Part shown: positions 9,054 to 18,618 of the stretch, piece by piece
Position numbering within the stretch: position 1 is the first letter of the stretch
Layout of the letters: each line of letters starts with the position of its first letter
Origin: Stigmatella aurantiaca DW4/3-1
Lineage (GTDB): Bacteria; Myxococcota; Myxococcia; Myxococcales; Myxococcaceae
Length of the DNA: 64,000 nucleotides
Direction: 5' to 3'
Assembly: GCF_000165485.1 (NCBI RefSeq)
Contig: NC_014623.1
Span: 7,520,893-7,584,892, forward strand
Notes under the pieces: generated by a model
The model's database searches: none
What the model saw: only the letters and a program-made list of their open reading frames with translations
Told to the model about the DNA's origin: nothing
Program-made: the position numbers and the translations under genes

Positions 9054-9166
9054 GCACCCTCGTTGCGCTGGGGTGCGGAGAAGGAAACGCCCGTCCCCAG
9101 AGGGCGGGTCACGCGGGGCCTTGCCGCCCTCCATGAAACCTACCCGACGTGGCCACACCGGGGCTG

Positions 9167-10012
9167 CTACTGACCCGGTGAGGGCTTGGCCAGAAACCGC
9201 TCGCGCATGAATGCGAGGTATGCGTCCTCGGACGTCTCGCGCCGCATCTTCACGAGTGGCTTGATTCCTTCGGTCGCCACGTAGCGCAAGCGGTCACTCG
9301 TGTCCGTGGCGGCCTCGTAGATGACCTTCGCGACCTCCTCGGACGTTGCGCCGGCGCGGTCGTTACGGAGCTTGGCAAAGACTTCGTTTGTGGCGCGAAC
9401 GAAGGCTTCATAACGCGGCGGTACGGCATTCTGAGACTGCTCTTCGGCGCTTCGCGACACAAAGTGCGTGTCCACAACTCCGCCGGGCTCGACGAGCTTC
9501 ACGCGCACATTTTGCGACGTAAGCTCGTACGAGAGCGCTTCTGAAAAACCCTCCAGCGCGAATTTGCTCGCGCAATAGAGCGAGATCATCGGTAGCGTGA
9601 AGACGCCCGCCCCGGAACTCACGTTCACGATCGCCCCCTCACCGCGTTGAACAAAGTAGGGCAACGCCGCGCGAATCACATCCATCACGCCAAAGACGTT
9701 CACCTCGAACTGCTCGAGGATTTTCTCGCGCGGGGTCGACTCGAAGAGCCCATGGAGCCCGAAACCCGCATTGTTGACGACGGCGTCGAGGCCGCCGAAG
9801 CGCTCGACGCCGACTTTCAAGGCGGAATCGATGCTCGTACGGTCTTGAACGTCGAGCCGGGTCACGAGCACGCCAGGCAACGCCACGAGTTCCTGTTCCG
9901 GTGAAGGCGTGCGCATCGTCGCGATGACATTCCAGCCTTGAGCCGCAAAGTGCTTCGCCGAAGCGAGCCCGAAGCCCGTGGAGCACCCAGTGATGAGAAC
10001 GGTCTTTTTCAT
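9167..10012 (-). CDS. Short-chain dehydrogenase/reductase (SDR)
   Basis: The ATG at 10012 gives a 281-residue classical SDR with the cofactor loop TGCSTGFG, the NNAG motif (VVNNAGFG), the catalytic Ser in IVNVSSGAG and YCASK carrying the catalytic Tyr and Lys. The downstream PG motif (VEPGGVVDTHF) is present. The TGCSTGFG variant is common in oxidoreductases annotated as retinol-dehydrogenase-like. It is divergent from a broken LysR gene with a 76-bp shared promoter region. This is the typical arrangement in which the LysR protein controls the oxidoreductase, so control has probably been lost. Confidence 0.88.
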   Translation of the reverse strand: MKKTVLITGCSTGFGLASAKHFAAQGWNVIATMRTPSPEQELVALPGVLVTRLDVQDRTSIDSALKVGVERFGGLDAVVNNAGFGLHGLFESTPREKILEQFEVNVFGVMDVIRAALPYFVQRGEGAIVNVSSGAGVFTLPMISLYCASKFALEGFSEALSYELTSQNVRVKLVEPGGVVDTHFVSRSAEEQSQNAVPPRYEAFVRATNEVFAKLRNDRAGATSEEVAKVIYEAATDTSDRLRYVATEGIKPLVKMRRETSEDAYLAFMRERFLAKPSPGQ

Positions 10013-10088
10013 GGACCAAACACTAAGGCCCAGCGATTCGTGCAACAATGCGGTGATTCTTGGATGCATTGATGCAGGAGGCTCATCA

Positions 10089-10998
10089 ATGAAGAACGGT
10101 CTTCACGGCGCAGGACTGTCCGAGCTGAACGCGGTGGTGGCAATTGCCGCTCACAAGAACTTCCGCGCCGCGGCGAGCGAGCTCGGGCTGTCGCCTTCGG
10201 CATTGAGCCATGCGATCGCCGCACTCGAGCAACGGCTGGGGCGTCCGGCTCTTTCATCGGACCACGCGGAGCGTCGCGCTCTCGGACGCGGGGGAAGGCT
10301 TCCTCGCGCGCGTGAAGCCGGCCCTGGCGGCGCTCGAGGATGCGATGACGTCCATGGACGCACACCAGAAAACACCGACCGGGACGTTGCGCATCAACAC
10401 CTCGGCATTCGTAGCAAGGCGGATCATCATGCCCCTCATCCTCGAATACCTGCGGCGCTATCCGGACATCAGCGTCGAACTCGTGGCCGAGGACAAACCC
10501 GTCGACATCGTGGCGGATGGATTCGACGCCGGAGTCCGGCTGGCTGGAAGCATTCCACGCGACATGGTGGCGGTCCCTTGCAGTGGCGACGTGCGGTTCA
10601 TTGTCGTCGGCTCGAAGAAGTACCTGCGGAGCCACGGAGCCCCGAAGACACCCGCCGACCTCGTCCATCACGAGTGCATCCGCTACCGGATGTCCAACGG
10701 CGCGATCTACCGCTGGGAACTTTCGCGACGTGGGGAAGAGATCGCCATGGAGGTGAAGGGACGGCTCACGCTCGATGATGACGGTGCCGTGGTCGCGGCA
10801 GCGATCGGTGGCGCTGGACTCGCGTACGTGAGCGCGTGGAATGTCGGCGACGCGCTGAAAACGGGCCAGCTCGTATAGGTGCTCGGCGATTGGACACCCA
10901 CGGAACCCGGCGTGTGCCTGTACTATCCAGCGCATCGCCATGCCTCGGCGAGCCTCCGAGCGCTCGTGGCACTCATTCGCGAGAAGCACCGTCCCTCG
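10089..10998 (+). pseudogene. LysR family regulator, frameshift plus nonsense
   Basis: The start has a strong AGGAGG six bases upstream and encodes the LysR winged-helix region: AHKNFRAAASELGLSPSALS, then HAIAALEQRLG. At a G4 run (about 10238-10241) the reading shifts: the expected VRLFHRTTRSVALSDAGEGF is in the next frame, which then carries the whole effector domain to a TAG at 10876. The conserved C-terminus (DWTPTEPGVCLYYPAHRH, then LRALVALIREK) continues in the same frame after that stop. One inserted G and one nonsense codon therefore break the gene. Sequencing error could explain the first but is less likely to explain both. Confidence 0.8.
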
Positions 10999-11051
10999 AA
11001 GTCGACAGCCCGTGACGCTGGGTTGGCCCGGTCATCTGCCTTCCGGCTCAC

Positions 11052-13511
11052 TCAATCGGGCTTCTGTCCTCCTCCCGTACGCCCGCCCCCCTCTCCAGCC
11101 CCGCTCCTCTGAGGATTGTGGTGCGCGCCAGCATGTTGCCCGTTGACGCCCCTCTTGTCTGAAGCCGGAGGCGGCGACTGCCGTCCCCGCCGTCGCCGCC
11201 GTCTTTTCAACGAGGCGCTCGCGGACGGCCCTCCGAGTTCTCGCAGAACCCGCGCGCGAACACCGCCCTCCAGACGCAGCTCTTGCATGAGCCTGTGCAC
11301 CTGCTGGGCCCCCTGCTGGTGGCGCAGCGCCTCGCTGAGCCGCTCAACGACATCGATCCGCAACGTCACAGTACCGAGCACCTCATATCCGAAGGCTCGC
11401 GCATCCCAGCCGCCAAACTCCGCGACATCGAGCACTGGCTCTCGTGGAATCCCCTTGGGCGGCACGCGCTGATGAAACAGCGCCGTCAGCATGCAGCGCC
11501 GCTCAAGTGCATGCGGTGCGAGCGCCTCTGCGACGTACAGGAAGCGCTGTCCCTCGCGGACGCCCAGCGCCCTCAAGCGCTCCCGCGCCTCACCTTCCAA
11601 GAGCCGCCATTGCTCCCGCGCCTCACCTTGGGAAATGACCCCCAACCCCTCGGCCAGACGGTAGGCGATGCCCCGTGTCGCCGCGGAGCGGCCCGCTCCA
11701 GCGAGGGCCTCGGCAGGAAAGCCCCCCATGGATTCGGTCACGAGGTCCCGCGCCAGTGCCACCAAACGCCGCTCAAGCTGCCGACGCGCGCCTCCTGTCC
11801 AAACCTCTGGCTCCGCAAGCGCAATCTGTGGTGAGCGACGGTCCTTTCCGCGAACCAGACGGGCCAGCGGCTGTTCTTCGAACGAAATACTTCCTGACGC
11901 ATCCACCTGGAAAGCGTCATGCGTCGCGTCGACCACCCGCTGAACGAACTGCTCCTCGGTCATCGCGGCGCCGTCAGCGCCCGGCATTTCCCCCAGCAGG
12001 AGCCCCAACTTGGCAAAGGGGCTGTCCTGCCCGGGAGAAGGACTGGCGGTGGCTCTTACGAACCGGCGTGCACTCCTCCGTGCGGCCCGTTGCACAAATC
12101 GCTCCACGAGCCGCTCATGAAGGGCATCGCCCAACGCGTCCTCGATGCGGCGGGTGCGCTCTTGCCACTGCTCCGCGTCGTGCAGCCAACCCGAACGATG
12201 ACTGATGTACGTCCAGATGCGGATGGCCGCCAACCGGTCCATCAGGGTGTGGATGTCTCCAGAAACATCATCGAGTGGCGACACCTGCTTGGCCAGCCAG
12301 GCATGCTCCAGCCTCCCATCACCCGCGGTGAGCTGAAGGAACGTCTCACGCAACAGGGCGACGTGCTGACCCAAGAGCCCTTTGCGAAAATCCGGAATCT
12401 GGCAGACCTGCCACAGCAACTCGACCATGTCTCGGCCGGTGACGGCCTCTCGGATGGCTGGGACTTGCGAAAGTTCCCTGAGCGCATCGAAGTCGTCCGC
12501 GCGTTCTACCCGGACGAAGGCATTGTGGCGTGGCGCTCGCGACAACGAGTCCAGCAGAGACTCCGGGCTCGAGAAATCAAGCGCTGCATTGCGCCAGATG
12601 AGACGCCGCACCGGCGGGAACCGGTGCGACTCGATGGCCGAGATCACCCGCGGAGACAACTCGGGCAGTGTGTTCAGGGTTCCGAAACTCCCATCATTCA
12701 AGTGGCGCCCTGCACGGCCCGCGATTTGAGCCAGTTCGTCCGGGAAGAGGTCGCGCTGCTCGGCGCCGTCGAACTTGGAGAGCGCCGCGAAGGCCACGTG
12801 ATTGAGGTCGAGGTTCAGTCCCATGCCAATGGCATCGGTCGCCACGAGGTACTGAACCTCCCCTGCCTGGTACATCGCCACCTGTGCATTCCGCGTCCGC
12901 GGGGAAAGTGCTCCCAGGACCACGGCCACCCCGCCTCGGAGGCGGCGCAGCGCCTCTGCGAGTTCGTACACGCGATCCGCGGAGAACGCGACCACCGCCG
13001 AGCGCGGAGGAAGGCTCTTCAGGGAGCGGCCCCCGGCATAGCTCAGTTGCGAGAGACGGGTGGCGCGCTTCAAGGAAGCATGGGGGATGAGCGCCTGAAG
13101 CATCGGACGCATCGTGTCCGCGCCGAGGAACCAGGTCTCCCGGAGTCCACGTGCATGGAGCAATCGGTCGGTGAAGACGTGCCCCCGCTCGCGATGGGCG
13201 GCAAGCTGAATTTCATCCACGGCGAGGAAGTCAACCGGCCGGTCGGCTGGCATCGCCTCGACCGTGCAGATCCAATAGTCGGGACGTGGTGGCACGCGTT
13301 TCTCTTCGCCCGTCATCAGCGCCACCCGTCCCTCGCCCACTCGAGCGGTCACCCGGTCGTAGACTTCCCGAGCGAGCAGGCGAAGCGGCAAACCGATGAT
13401 GCCCGTGTCGTGTTCGAGCATGCGCTCGATGGCGCGGTGGGTTTTCCCCGTGTTCGTAGGCCCCAGCTCCGCGATGACGACGGACGACCGGCTGGATGGG
13501 CTGGAGTTCAT
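11052..13511 (-). CDS. SUV3-like superfamily 2 RNA helicase
   Basis: This 819-residue protein opens with the SUV3-type Walker A GPTNTGKTHRAIERML, then the DExH box VDEIQLAAHRERGHVFTDR and, in the second RecA domain, VATDAIGMGLNLDLNHVAF and QIAGRAGR. These motifs match SUV3/SKI2-like RNA helicases, which unwind structured RNA for degradation. The remaining 450 residues form a long helical C-terminus ending in a basic tail with an Arg-rich run (KRRRRRRGR), probably RNA-binding. Actinobacteria and myxobacteria carry such stand-alone enzymes of poorly known role. It is monocistronic, with no obvious partner gene. Confidence 0.85.
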   Translation of the reverse strand: MNSSPSSRSSVVIAELGPTNTGKTHRAIERMLEHDTGIIGLPLRLLAREVYDRVTARVGEGRVALMTGEEKRVPPRPDYWICTVEAMPADRPVDFLAVDEIQLAAHRERGHVFTDRLLHARGLRETWFLGADTMRPMLQALIPHASLKRATRLSQLSYAGGRSLKSLPPRSAVVAFSADRVYELAEALRRLRGGVAVVLGALSPRTRNAQVAMYQAGEVQYLVATDAIGMGLNLDLNHVAFAALSKFDGAEQRDLFPDELAQIAGRAGRHLNDGSFGTLNTLPELSPRVISAIESHRFPPVRRLIWRNAALDFSSPESLLDSLSRAPRHNAFVRVERADDFDALRELSQVPAIREAVTGRDMVELLWQVCQIPDFRKGLLGQHVALLRETFLQLTAGDGRLEHAWLAKQVSPLDDVSGDIHTLMDRLAAIRIWTYISHRSGWLHDAEQWQERTRRIEDALGDALHERLVERFVQRAARRSARRFVRATASPSPGQDSPFAKLGLLLGEMPGADGAAMTEEQFVQRVVDATHDAFQVDASGSISFEEQPLARLVRGKDRRSPQIALAEPEVWTGGARRQLERRLVALARDLVTESMGGFPAEALAGAGRSAATRGIAYRLAEGLGVISQGEAREQWRLLEGEARERLRALGVREGQRFLYVAEALAPHALERRCMLTALFHQRVPPKGIPREPVLDVAEFGGWDARAFGYEVLGTVTLRIDVVERLSEALRHQQGAQQVHRLMQELRLEGGVRARVLRELGGPSASASLKRRRRRRGRQSPPPASDKRGVNGQHAGAHHNPQRSGAGEGGGRTGGGQKPD

Positions 13512-13855
13512 GGCCGAAGCCTAACCTCAAGCACGCCCCTCCGCCCTGGGGGCTGATCCATCGGGCGGCCGGGCACAGATTCCTGCAGGGGAGAAGGCCG
13601 TGGCTTGAAGGGTGGCCGCGGTCGAGCGGAAGAGCCTGTTCTCTGTTCGCGCCCGTCCTGGCCCTACAACCCGCTCCGCAGGGGCTCTCCTAAACAGAGT
13701 GTCCAGGCAGGAGCCCCGCCGCACGACACGGTCCACCGGGGCACGGCTTCACCTGCTCACGGCAAAACCCCGTACGTCTTATACCCCGTCCGCACACGGT
13801 CCAGCATGGTGGGATCCAGCGACATCTGCTCGTGGGTGTAACCAGATCAGCAAGG
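13512..13855. other. Intergenic, no gene seen
   Basis: About 340 bases upstream of the helicase gene show no reading frame with convincing codon bias or family pattern. The helicase promoter should lie here on the minus strand, but no clear boxes are visible. Confidence 0.5.
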
Positions 13856-14075
13856 TTATGGACAGCTGACGGGAACCTGCGCGCCCCTGAGCTTCAGGAG
13901 CCCATCGGGTGTCGCCATATAGATGGAGCCCCCTGAGCCGACAACGCTGATATGGGTGGGCACGAGAAACCTGGGTTCGCCGGTGACAACGAGGTGACCC
14001 CACTGCCCCGTCCAGAGTTTCGTAGAAAAACGCAGGTCCCCTCGCGCATCAAGAGAGATGAGGGGAGGGGCTGTG
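13856..14075 (-). pseudogene. 3' remnant of a propeller-like protein
   Basis: A minus-strand reading, PLISLDARGDLRFSTKLWTG, then WGHLVVTGEPRFLVPTHISV and GGSIYMATPDGLLKLRG, ends at TAA (13858-13856). The short strands with LDARGDL and GSIYMATPDG patterns resemble PQQ-like beta-propeller repeats. No upstream part or start is present, because the next gene begins divergently at 14092, so it is a truncated tail. The fold assignment is inference. Confidence 0.4.
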
Positions 14076-14091
14076 CTCTAATCCTCCGCAC

Positions 14092-15198
14092 ATGCGCAAC
14101 CCACTGACAGCCCATGCTCCACTCCGCGTCGCCCTGCTGGGCTATGGCTTCGCGGGCAAGGCCTTTCATGCCCCGCTGTTGCGCACGGTAGAGGGGCTGG
14201 CTTTGCGCGTGGTGGCCTCCAGTCGGCCCGATGATGTCCGGGCCGGCTTACCGGACGTCGCGGTGATTCCCTCCGCACTCGACGCGGCCACTCACCCGGA
14301 CGTGGACCTCGTCGTGGTGGCGACACCGAACGAGACGCATGTGCCACTCGCCGAGGCCGCGCTTCGAGCTGGCAAGCACGTCGTTGTTGACAAACCCTTC
14401 ACCGTCACCCTCGCGGAGGCCCGCGCGCTGATGTCGCTCGCCCACGAGCGCGGACGGCTGCTCTCCGTGTTCCACAACCGCCGCTGGGACAGCGACTTCC
14501 TTGCGCTGAAGGCGCTGCTCGCCAAGGGCTCACTGGGGCGAGTGGTCCATATCGAGTCCCGGTTTGACCGCTTCCATCCGGAGGTCCGTCCTCTCTGGCG
14601 CGAGCAGGTGGTTCCCGGTGCGGGCGTCTGGTTCGATTTGGGGCCCCACTTGGTGGACCAGATGCTCCAGTTGTTCGGGCTGCCCGACACCGTGGTAGCG
14701 ATGAGGGCAGGGCTCCGCGAGGGCGCTTTGGTGGACGACTGGTGTCACGTCTCCCTCGTGTATCCCCAGCGGTATGCCGTCCTTCAGGCGTCCATGCTGG
14801 TGGCGGGAGGCATGCCTCGCTTCGCGGTGCATGGCACCCGGGGCTCCTGGCTCAAACACGGCATGGACACCCAGGGGGGCCGCCTCATCGCGGGCGAGCT
14901 ACCCGGCGCGGAGGACTGGGGCACGGATTCCTCGCCCGGACACCTCATCGCTGGAGACACGGGGGTTTTCGCTGAGACGGCCGCGCCGCGAGGAGACTAC
15001 CGCCAATACTACGCCGCGGTCCGGGACGCCGTGCACGGCCTCGGGTCCAACCCCGTCACGCCCGCGCAGGCCGTGGCCGTGGCCGCCGTGTTGGAGGCAG
15101 CCGTCCTGGCCTCGACGCGGGGATGTGCGGAGCGGCTGGACCTCACACAAGCAGAGTGCGCCGCGTTTCTCGCCGATACAGGGGCCGCTTCCACGTAG
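14092..15198 (+). CDS. Gfo/Idh/MocA family oxidoreductase
   Basis: The 368-residue protein has the N-terminal Rossmann motif VALLGYGFAGKAFHAPLL, then VVATPNETHVPLAEAALRAG and the family-defining KHVVVDKPFTVTLAEA, in which the EKP-like Lys contacts substrate and cofactor. The C-terminal part, GVWFDLGPHLVDQMLQLFG, contains the GxxxDxxxHxxD-like signature of the family. It resembles YdgJ-type oxidoreductases acting on sugars or inositols with NAD(P), but the substrate is unknown. The following hydrolase gene starts 71 bp downstream on the same strand. Confidence 0.9.
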   Translation: MRNPLTAHAPLRVALLGYGFAGKAFHAPLLRTVEGLALRVVASSRPDDVRAGLPDVAVIPSALDAATHPDVDLVVVATPNETHVPLAEAALRAGKHVVVDKPFTVTLAEARALMSLAHERGRLLSVFHNRRWDSDFLALKALLAKGSLGRVVHIESRFDRFHPEVRPLWREQVVPGAGVWFDLGPHLVDQMLQLFGLPDTVVAMRAGLREGALVDDWCHVSLVYPQRYAVLQASMLVAGGMPRFAVHGTRGSWLKHGMDTQGGRLIAGELPGAEDWGTDSSPGHLIAGDTGVFAETAAPRGDYRQYYAAVRDAVHGLGSNPVTPAQAVAVAAVLEAAVLASTRGCAERLDLTQAECAAFLADTGAAST

Positions 15199-15269
15199 TG
15201 CCAAGATGGAGGAGCCACCGATTCCTGCTGGGGCGAAGCCCAGGGCAAAAGTGGAATACCATCGTCTGC

Positions 15270-16058
15270 ATGCCCATCGCCGACCTCAACCAGCAAGGGA
15301 TCTACTTCGAGGATTCAGGGGGCACTGGCCCCGCCCTCATCCTCGGACATGGGTTCCTCATGGACAGCCGCATGTTCGACGCCCAGGTTCAAGCGCTCGC
15401 CCCCGAGTTCCGGATCGTCCGCTGGGACGCCCGGGGCCTGGGACGCACGCGATGGGACGGTCAACCCTTCACCCTCTATGACTCCGCCGCGGACTGCATC
15501 GCGCTGCTCGATCACCTCGGCATCCAACGGGCAGCCGTCGGAGGCCTGTCCCAGGGCGGCTACTGCGCCCTGCGCGTCGCACTGCGCTCCCCTGAACGCG
15601 TTCGCGGCCTCGTCCTGATCAGCACCAGCGGCCGTGCGGACGGAGAATCGTTCCGCACCGCCGCCCGGCAAGTACGGGACCTGTGGGGCACTCCCGGTGC
15701 CACGGAGAACATCGTCCAGCTCTATGCAGGAGCCATCCTCGGCGACCCTCGTTTCCATTCCCCCTGGCTCGACCGCTGGCGTCAAACCCCCAAGGGGCAT
15801 TTCGCCGCAGCCATGAACAATCTCATTGATCGGGACGACATCGAGCCCCGGCTTGGGGAGATCCGCTGTCCAGCCATCGTCTTCCATGGCGTCGCCGACA
15901 CGGCGCTTCCCGTCGCGGAGGGACAGGCACTCTTCGACGCCCTCCCGGGGCGATCGCGCTTCGTGTCCATTCCAGGAGCTGCCCATGCGCCGACCTTGAC
16001 GCATCCGGAGGCCATTTATCCCCCTCTCGTGGAGTTCCTGCGAGGTCTCGCTTCCTAG
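15270..16058 (+). CDS. Alpha/beta hydrolase
   Basis: The ATG at 15270 yields 262 residues with the alpha/beta-hydrolase pattern: oxyanion region ILGHGFLMDSRMF, RWDARGLGRTRW, nucleophile elbow VGGLSQGGYCALRVAL (Ser of GLSQGG), acid VFHGVADTALPVAEG and the catalytic His in IPGAAHAPTLTHPE. It is most like the 3-oxoadipate enol-lactonase/PcaD-type and haloperoxidase-type group, though no pathway neighbours support a specific substrate. It may be co-transcribed with the preceding oxidoreductase. Confidence 0.88.
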   Translation: MPIADLNQQGIYFEDSGGTGPALILGHGFLMDSRMFDAQVQALAPEFRIVRWDARGLGRTRWDGQPFTLYDSAADCIALLDHLGIQRAAVGGLSQGGYCALRVALRSPERVRGLVLISTSGRADGESFRTAARQVRDLWGTPGATENIVQLYAGAILGDPRFHSPWLDRWRQTPKGHFAAAMNNLIDRDDIEPRLGEIRCPAIVFHGVADTALPVAEGQALFDALPGRSRFVSIPGAAHAPTLTHPEAIYPPLVEFLRGLAS

Positions 16059-16090
16059 GACAAAGCCTCAATGCCCCCTCTGCTCCCTTC

Positions 16091-16526
16091 ATGACGCTCC
16101 CTGCCTCCGTGACCATTGGCCAGTGCGACCTGTCACTGCAAGCAGCCTTCTGTGACTACGTGCCTCAGGTCTTCCACACCGTGGACTTCCGGCGCTGGTG
16201 CTCGTGGGATCAATGGAGCGACGGCTACCGCGCCTTCTCGATCCTCGACGAAGGACGCGTGGTAGCCAATGCGTCAGTCATGCGGATGCGGCTGCATGTC
16301 CAAGAACGCGAGGTGACTGGCTACCAGCCGCGAACCCTTCGACCTGCGCCCCCACATCCCGCGATTGATCAACCAGCCCATCACCTCCGTCCACTTCGGT
16401 TTCACGCCCGAGCACTGGTGGCCCCAGGCGGACGTCATCGGCGTGGACACGGAGGCCTTTCTTTTCACACGCAATCTGAAGCTACCCTCCGGGTCACATC
16501 GGTTTCCGGTGATGGCACGAACCTAG
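16091..16526 (+). pseudogene. GNAT acetyltransferase with internal deletion
   Basis: The first frame reads TVDFRRWCSWDQWSDGYRAF, then SILDEGRVVANASVMRMRLH, typical of the N-terminus of GNAT-family proteins, and breaks at about 16325. A second frame resumes with FDLRPHIPRLINQPITSVHF and ends PVMART before TAG at 16524. The region that should hold the acetyl-CoA binding loop (R/Q-x-x-G-x-G/A) is absent, so an internal deletion with frame change has inactivated the gene. Confidence 0.65.
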
Positions 16527-16631
16527 GCGCTGGGCACCCCGAATAAAATCAGTCCCTTAAGAGACGGGATGCACTTGAAATCCTGAATAAACAGGAATTT
16601 ACCCTTGAAGGGCTGATTCGATCGACGCAGG

Positions 16632-18518
16632 ATGCAGGCCATGAACCTGACACTCCCCGAGGGACTGACTCCGAGGCTCGCGCGGCAACGCCCCTGGCTA
16701 AGCAGTCTGGCGCCTCTGCTCCTGACCACCACGCTCCATTGCGGCAACGGAACGACGCAGCACCAAGACCCTCGCGACAACGGCGCGGACGCGTCCCATG
16801 CACGCGCATCCGGTGCTGATGGAACAGGCGCTGGCCCCGAAGGGTTGAGGAGCGCGGCCCTGGCGCCGGAGTGCTCGCCCGGCACCTCCGGCAATCCCTT
16901 CGTGGGCGGGTGGTATGCCGATCCGGACATCAAGATCTACAACGGCGTGTACTGGGTCTATCCGACCTACTCCGCCCCTTATGACGCACAGACCTTTCTG
17001 GACGCCTTCTCTTCGCCCGACCTCATTCACTGGACGAAGCACTCCAAGGTGCTGGACAAGGTGAACGTGTCCTGGGCAACCCGGGCGATCTGGGCGCCAT
17101 CGCCCATCTTCCGCAACAACACCTATTACCTTTACTTCGGGGCCAACGACATCCAGAGCGATGGACAGCTGGGCGGTATCGGGGTCGCGAAGTCCAATAA
17201 TCCCGGCGGGCCCTACGTCGACGCACTCGGACGCCCCTTGATCAGTCAGTTCGTCAACGGAGCGCAGCCGATCGATCAAAACATCTTCATCGACGACAAT
17301 GGCCAAGCCTACCTCTATTACGGTGGCTGGGGGCACTGCAACGTCGTCAAGATCAACAATGACATGATCAGCCTGGACAGCTCGTCCTTCAAGGAGATCA
17401 CTCCGCCGGGATATGTCGAGGGCGCGCTGATGTTCAAGCGCAACGGGAAGTATTACCTGATGTGGTCCGAAGGCGGGTGGACGGGGCCAGACTACCGCGT
17501 GTCGTATGCCATGGCCAACTCGCCACTCGGACCCTTTCCCAAGACAGGGACGATCCTCAGCCAGAACGCGGCCATCGGAACCGGGTCAGGCCACAACACG
17601 GTGGTCAACGTCCCAGGGACGGATGACTGGTACATCTTCTACCACCGCCGTCCGCTTGGAGAGACGGACGGAAATCACCGCGTGCTCGCCTACGACCGCA
17701 TGTCCTTCAACAGCGACGGGACGATCAAGCCGGTCGAGATGAGCAGCCAGGACAACTTCTGCGACGGCGACGCGCTGGGCTGGACCCCATACGGCGCGAC
17801 GTGGACCGTGTCGAACGGCCGGTATGTCCCCCAGCAGAAGCCCGACGCCAAGGCCTTGTTGAACACTGCCTTTTCCGCGCTGACCTACGAGGCCGACGTC
17901 ACGCCGGGCGCCACCGGGGATGCGGGGTTGATCTTCCGGGTGAGCAACCCAGGCGCTGGGCTCGACGCCTACAAGGGTTACTACGCGGGCATCGCCGCGG
18001 GCAGCGACAGGGTGGTGCTGGGCAAGGCGAACGGGGGGACCTGGACCGAACTCGCGAGCGCCGGGGCGGCGATCGATCCGAACGTCGCATACCACCTCGC
18101 GATCGTGGCCAACGGCGATCGCATCTCGGTCTATCTGAACCGCTCGGCGACCCCCATTGTCACGGCCATCGACGCCACGTATACCACAGGGGCGGTCGGC
18201 GTCCGAGCCCATGACAGCGCGGCCGCGTTCGACAACGTGAACGCATCGAAACCGCCCGGGGCTGTCTTCTATGCGGATGGTGGGTACGGCGGTCTCGGGA
18301 TCTCGCTCAGCGCCGGGAACTACACGCTCGCGCAGCTCAATGCGGCGGGCATTCCCAACGACTGGATGAGTTCGCTCAGGGTCCCCAACGGCTGGACGGT
18401 GCAGGTCTATCAGAACGGCGATTTCACCGGAACGATGTGGAAGTTCACGGCGGATACGCCGCTGATCCCTCAGGACGCCAACGACCAGATGTCGTCGGTG
18501 AAAATCCTCGCGCAGTAG
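16632..18518 (+). CDS. Secreted GH43-type glycosidase with C-terminal crystallin-like domain
   Basis: After an N-terminal secretion-type segment (LSSLAPLLLTTTLHCGNG, possibly lipoprotein-like) and a linker, a five-bladed GH43 domain begins near residue 80. It has the catalytic base in GGWYADPDIKIYNGVYWVYP, WAPSPIFRNNTYYLYF, the pKa modulator region and the acid in GYVEGALMFKRNGKYYLMWS. A LamG/jelly-roll-like module follows (about 370-540), and the last 80 residues (VFYADGGYGGLGISLSAGNY) look like a beta/gamma-crystallin domain. GH43 enzymes cut alpha-L-arabinofuranosides or beta-xylosides. A convergent GH43 gene follows, so the locus is a plant-polysaccharide degradation group. A Met at 16641 is an alternative start. 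Confidence 0.85.
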   Translation: MQAMNLTLPEGLTPRLARQRPWLSSLAPLLLTTTLHCGNGTTQHQDPRDNGADASHARASGADGTGAGPEGLRSAALAPECSPGTSGNPFVGGWYADPDIKIYNGVYWVYPTYSAPYDAQTFLDAFSSPDLIHWTKHSKVLDKVNVSWATRAIWAPSPIFRNNTYYLYFGANDIQSDGQLGGIGVAKSNNPGGPYVDALGRPLISQFVNGAQPIDQNIFIDDNGQAYLYYGGWGHCNVVKINNDMISLDSSSFKEITPPGYVEGALMFKRNGKYYLMWSEGGWTGPDYRVSYAMANSPLGPFPKTGTILSQNAAIGTGSGHNTVVNVPGTDDWYIFYHRRPLGETDGNHRVLAYDRMSFNSDGTIKPVEMSSQDNFCDGDALGWTPYGATWTVSNGRYVPQQKPDAKALLNTAFSALTYEADVTPGATGDAGLIFRVSNPGAGLDAYKGYYAGIAAGSDRVVLGKANGGTWTELASAGAAIDPNVAYHLAIVANGDRISVYLNRSATPIVTAIDATYTTGAVGVRAHDSAAAFDNVNASKPPGAVFYADGGYGGLGISLSAGNYTLAQLNAAGIPNDWMSSLRVPNGWTVQVYQNGDFTGTMWKFTADTPLIPQDANDQMSSVKILAQ

Positions 18519-18618
18519 CCCTTTCGCGGGTGGACAGGCCGGACACGATATCCTCTCAACCAGGCCCCTCGCCTTCCGATGCTCTGCGAAGGCGGGGGCC
18601 CCCCATGACCTTCGCGTC

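Noticed and set aside
11919-13556. A 545-codon plus-strand ORF across the helicase gene
   Set aside because: High-GC antisense shadow; the minus strand has all the SUV3 helicase motifs.
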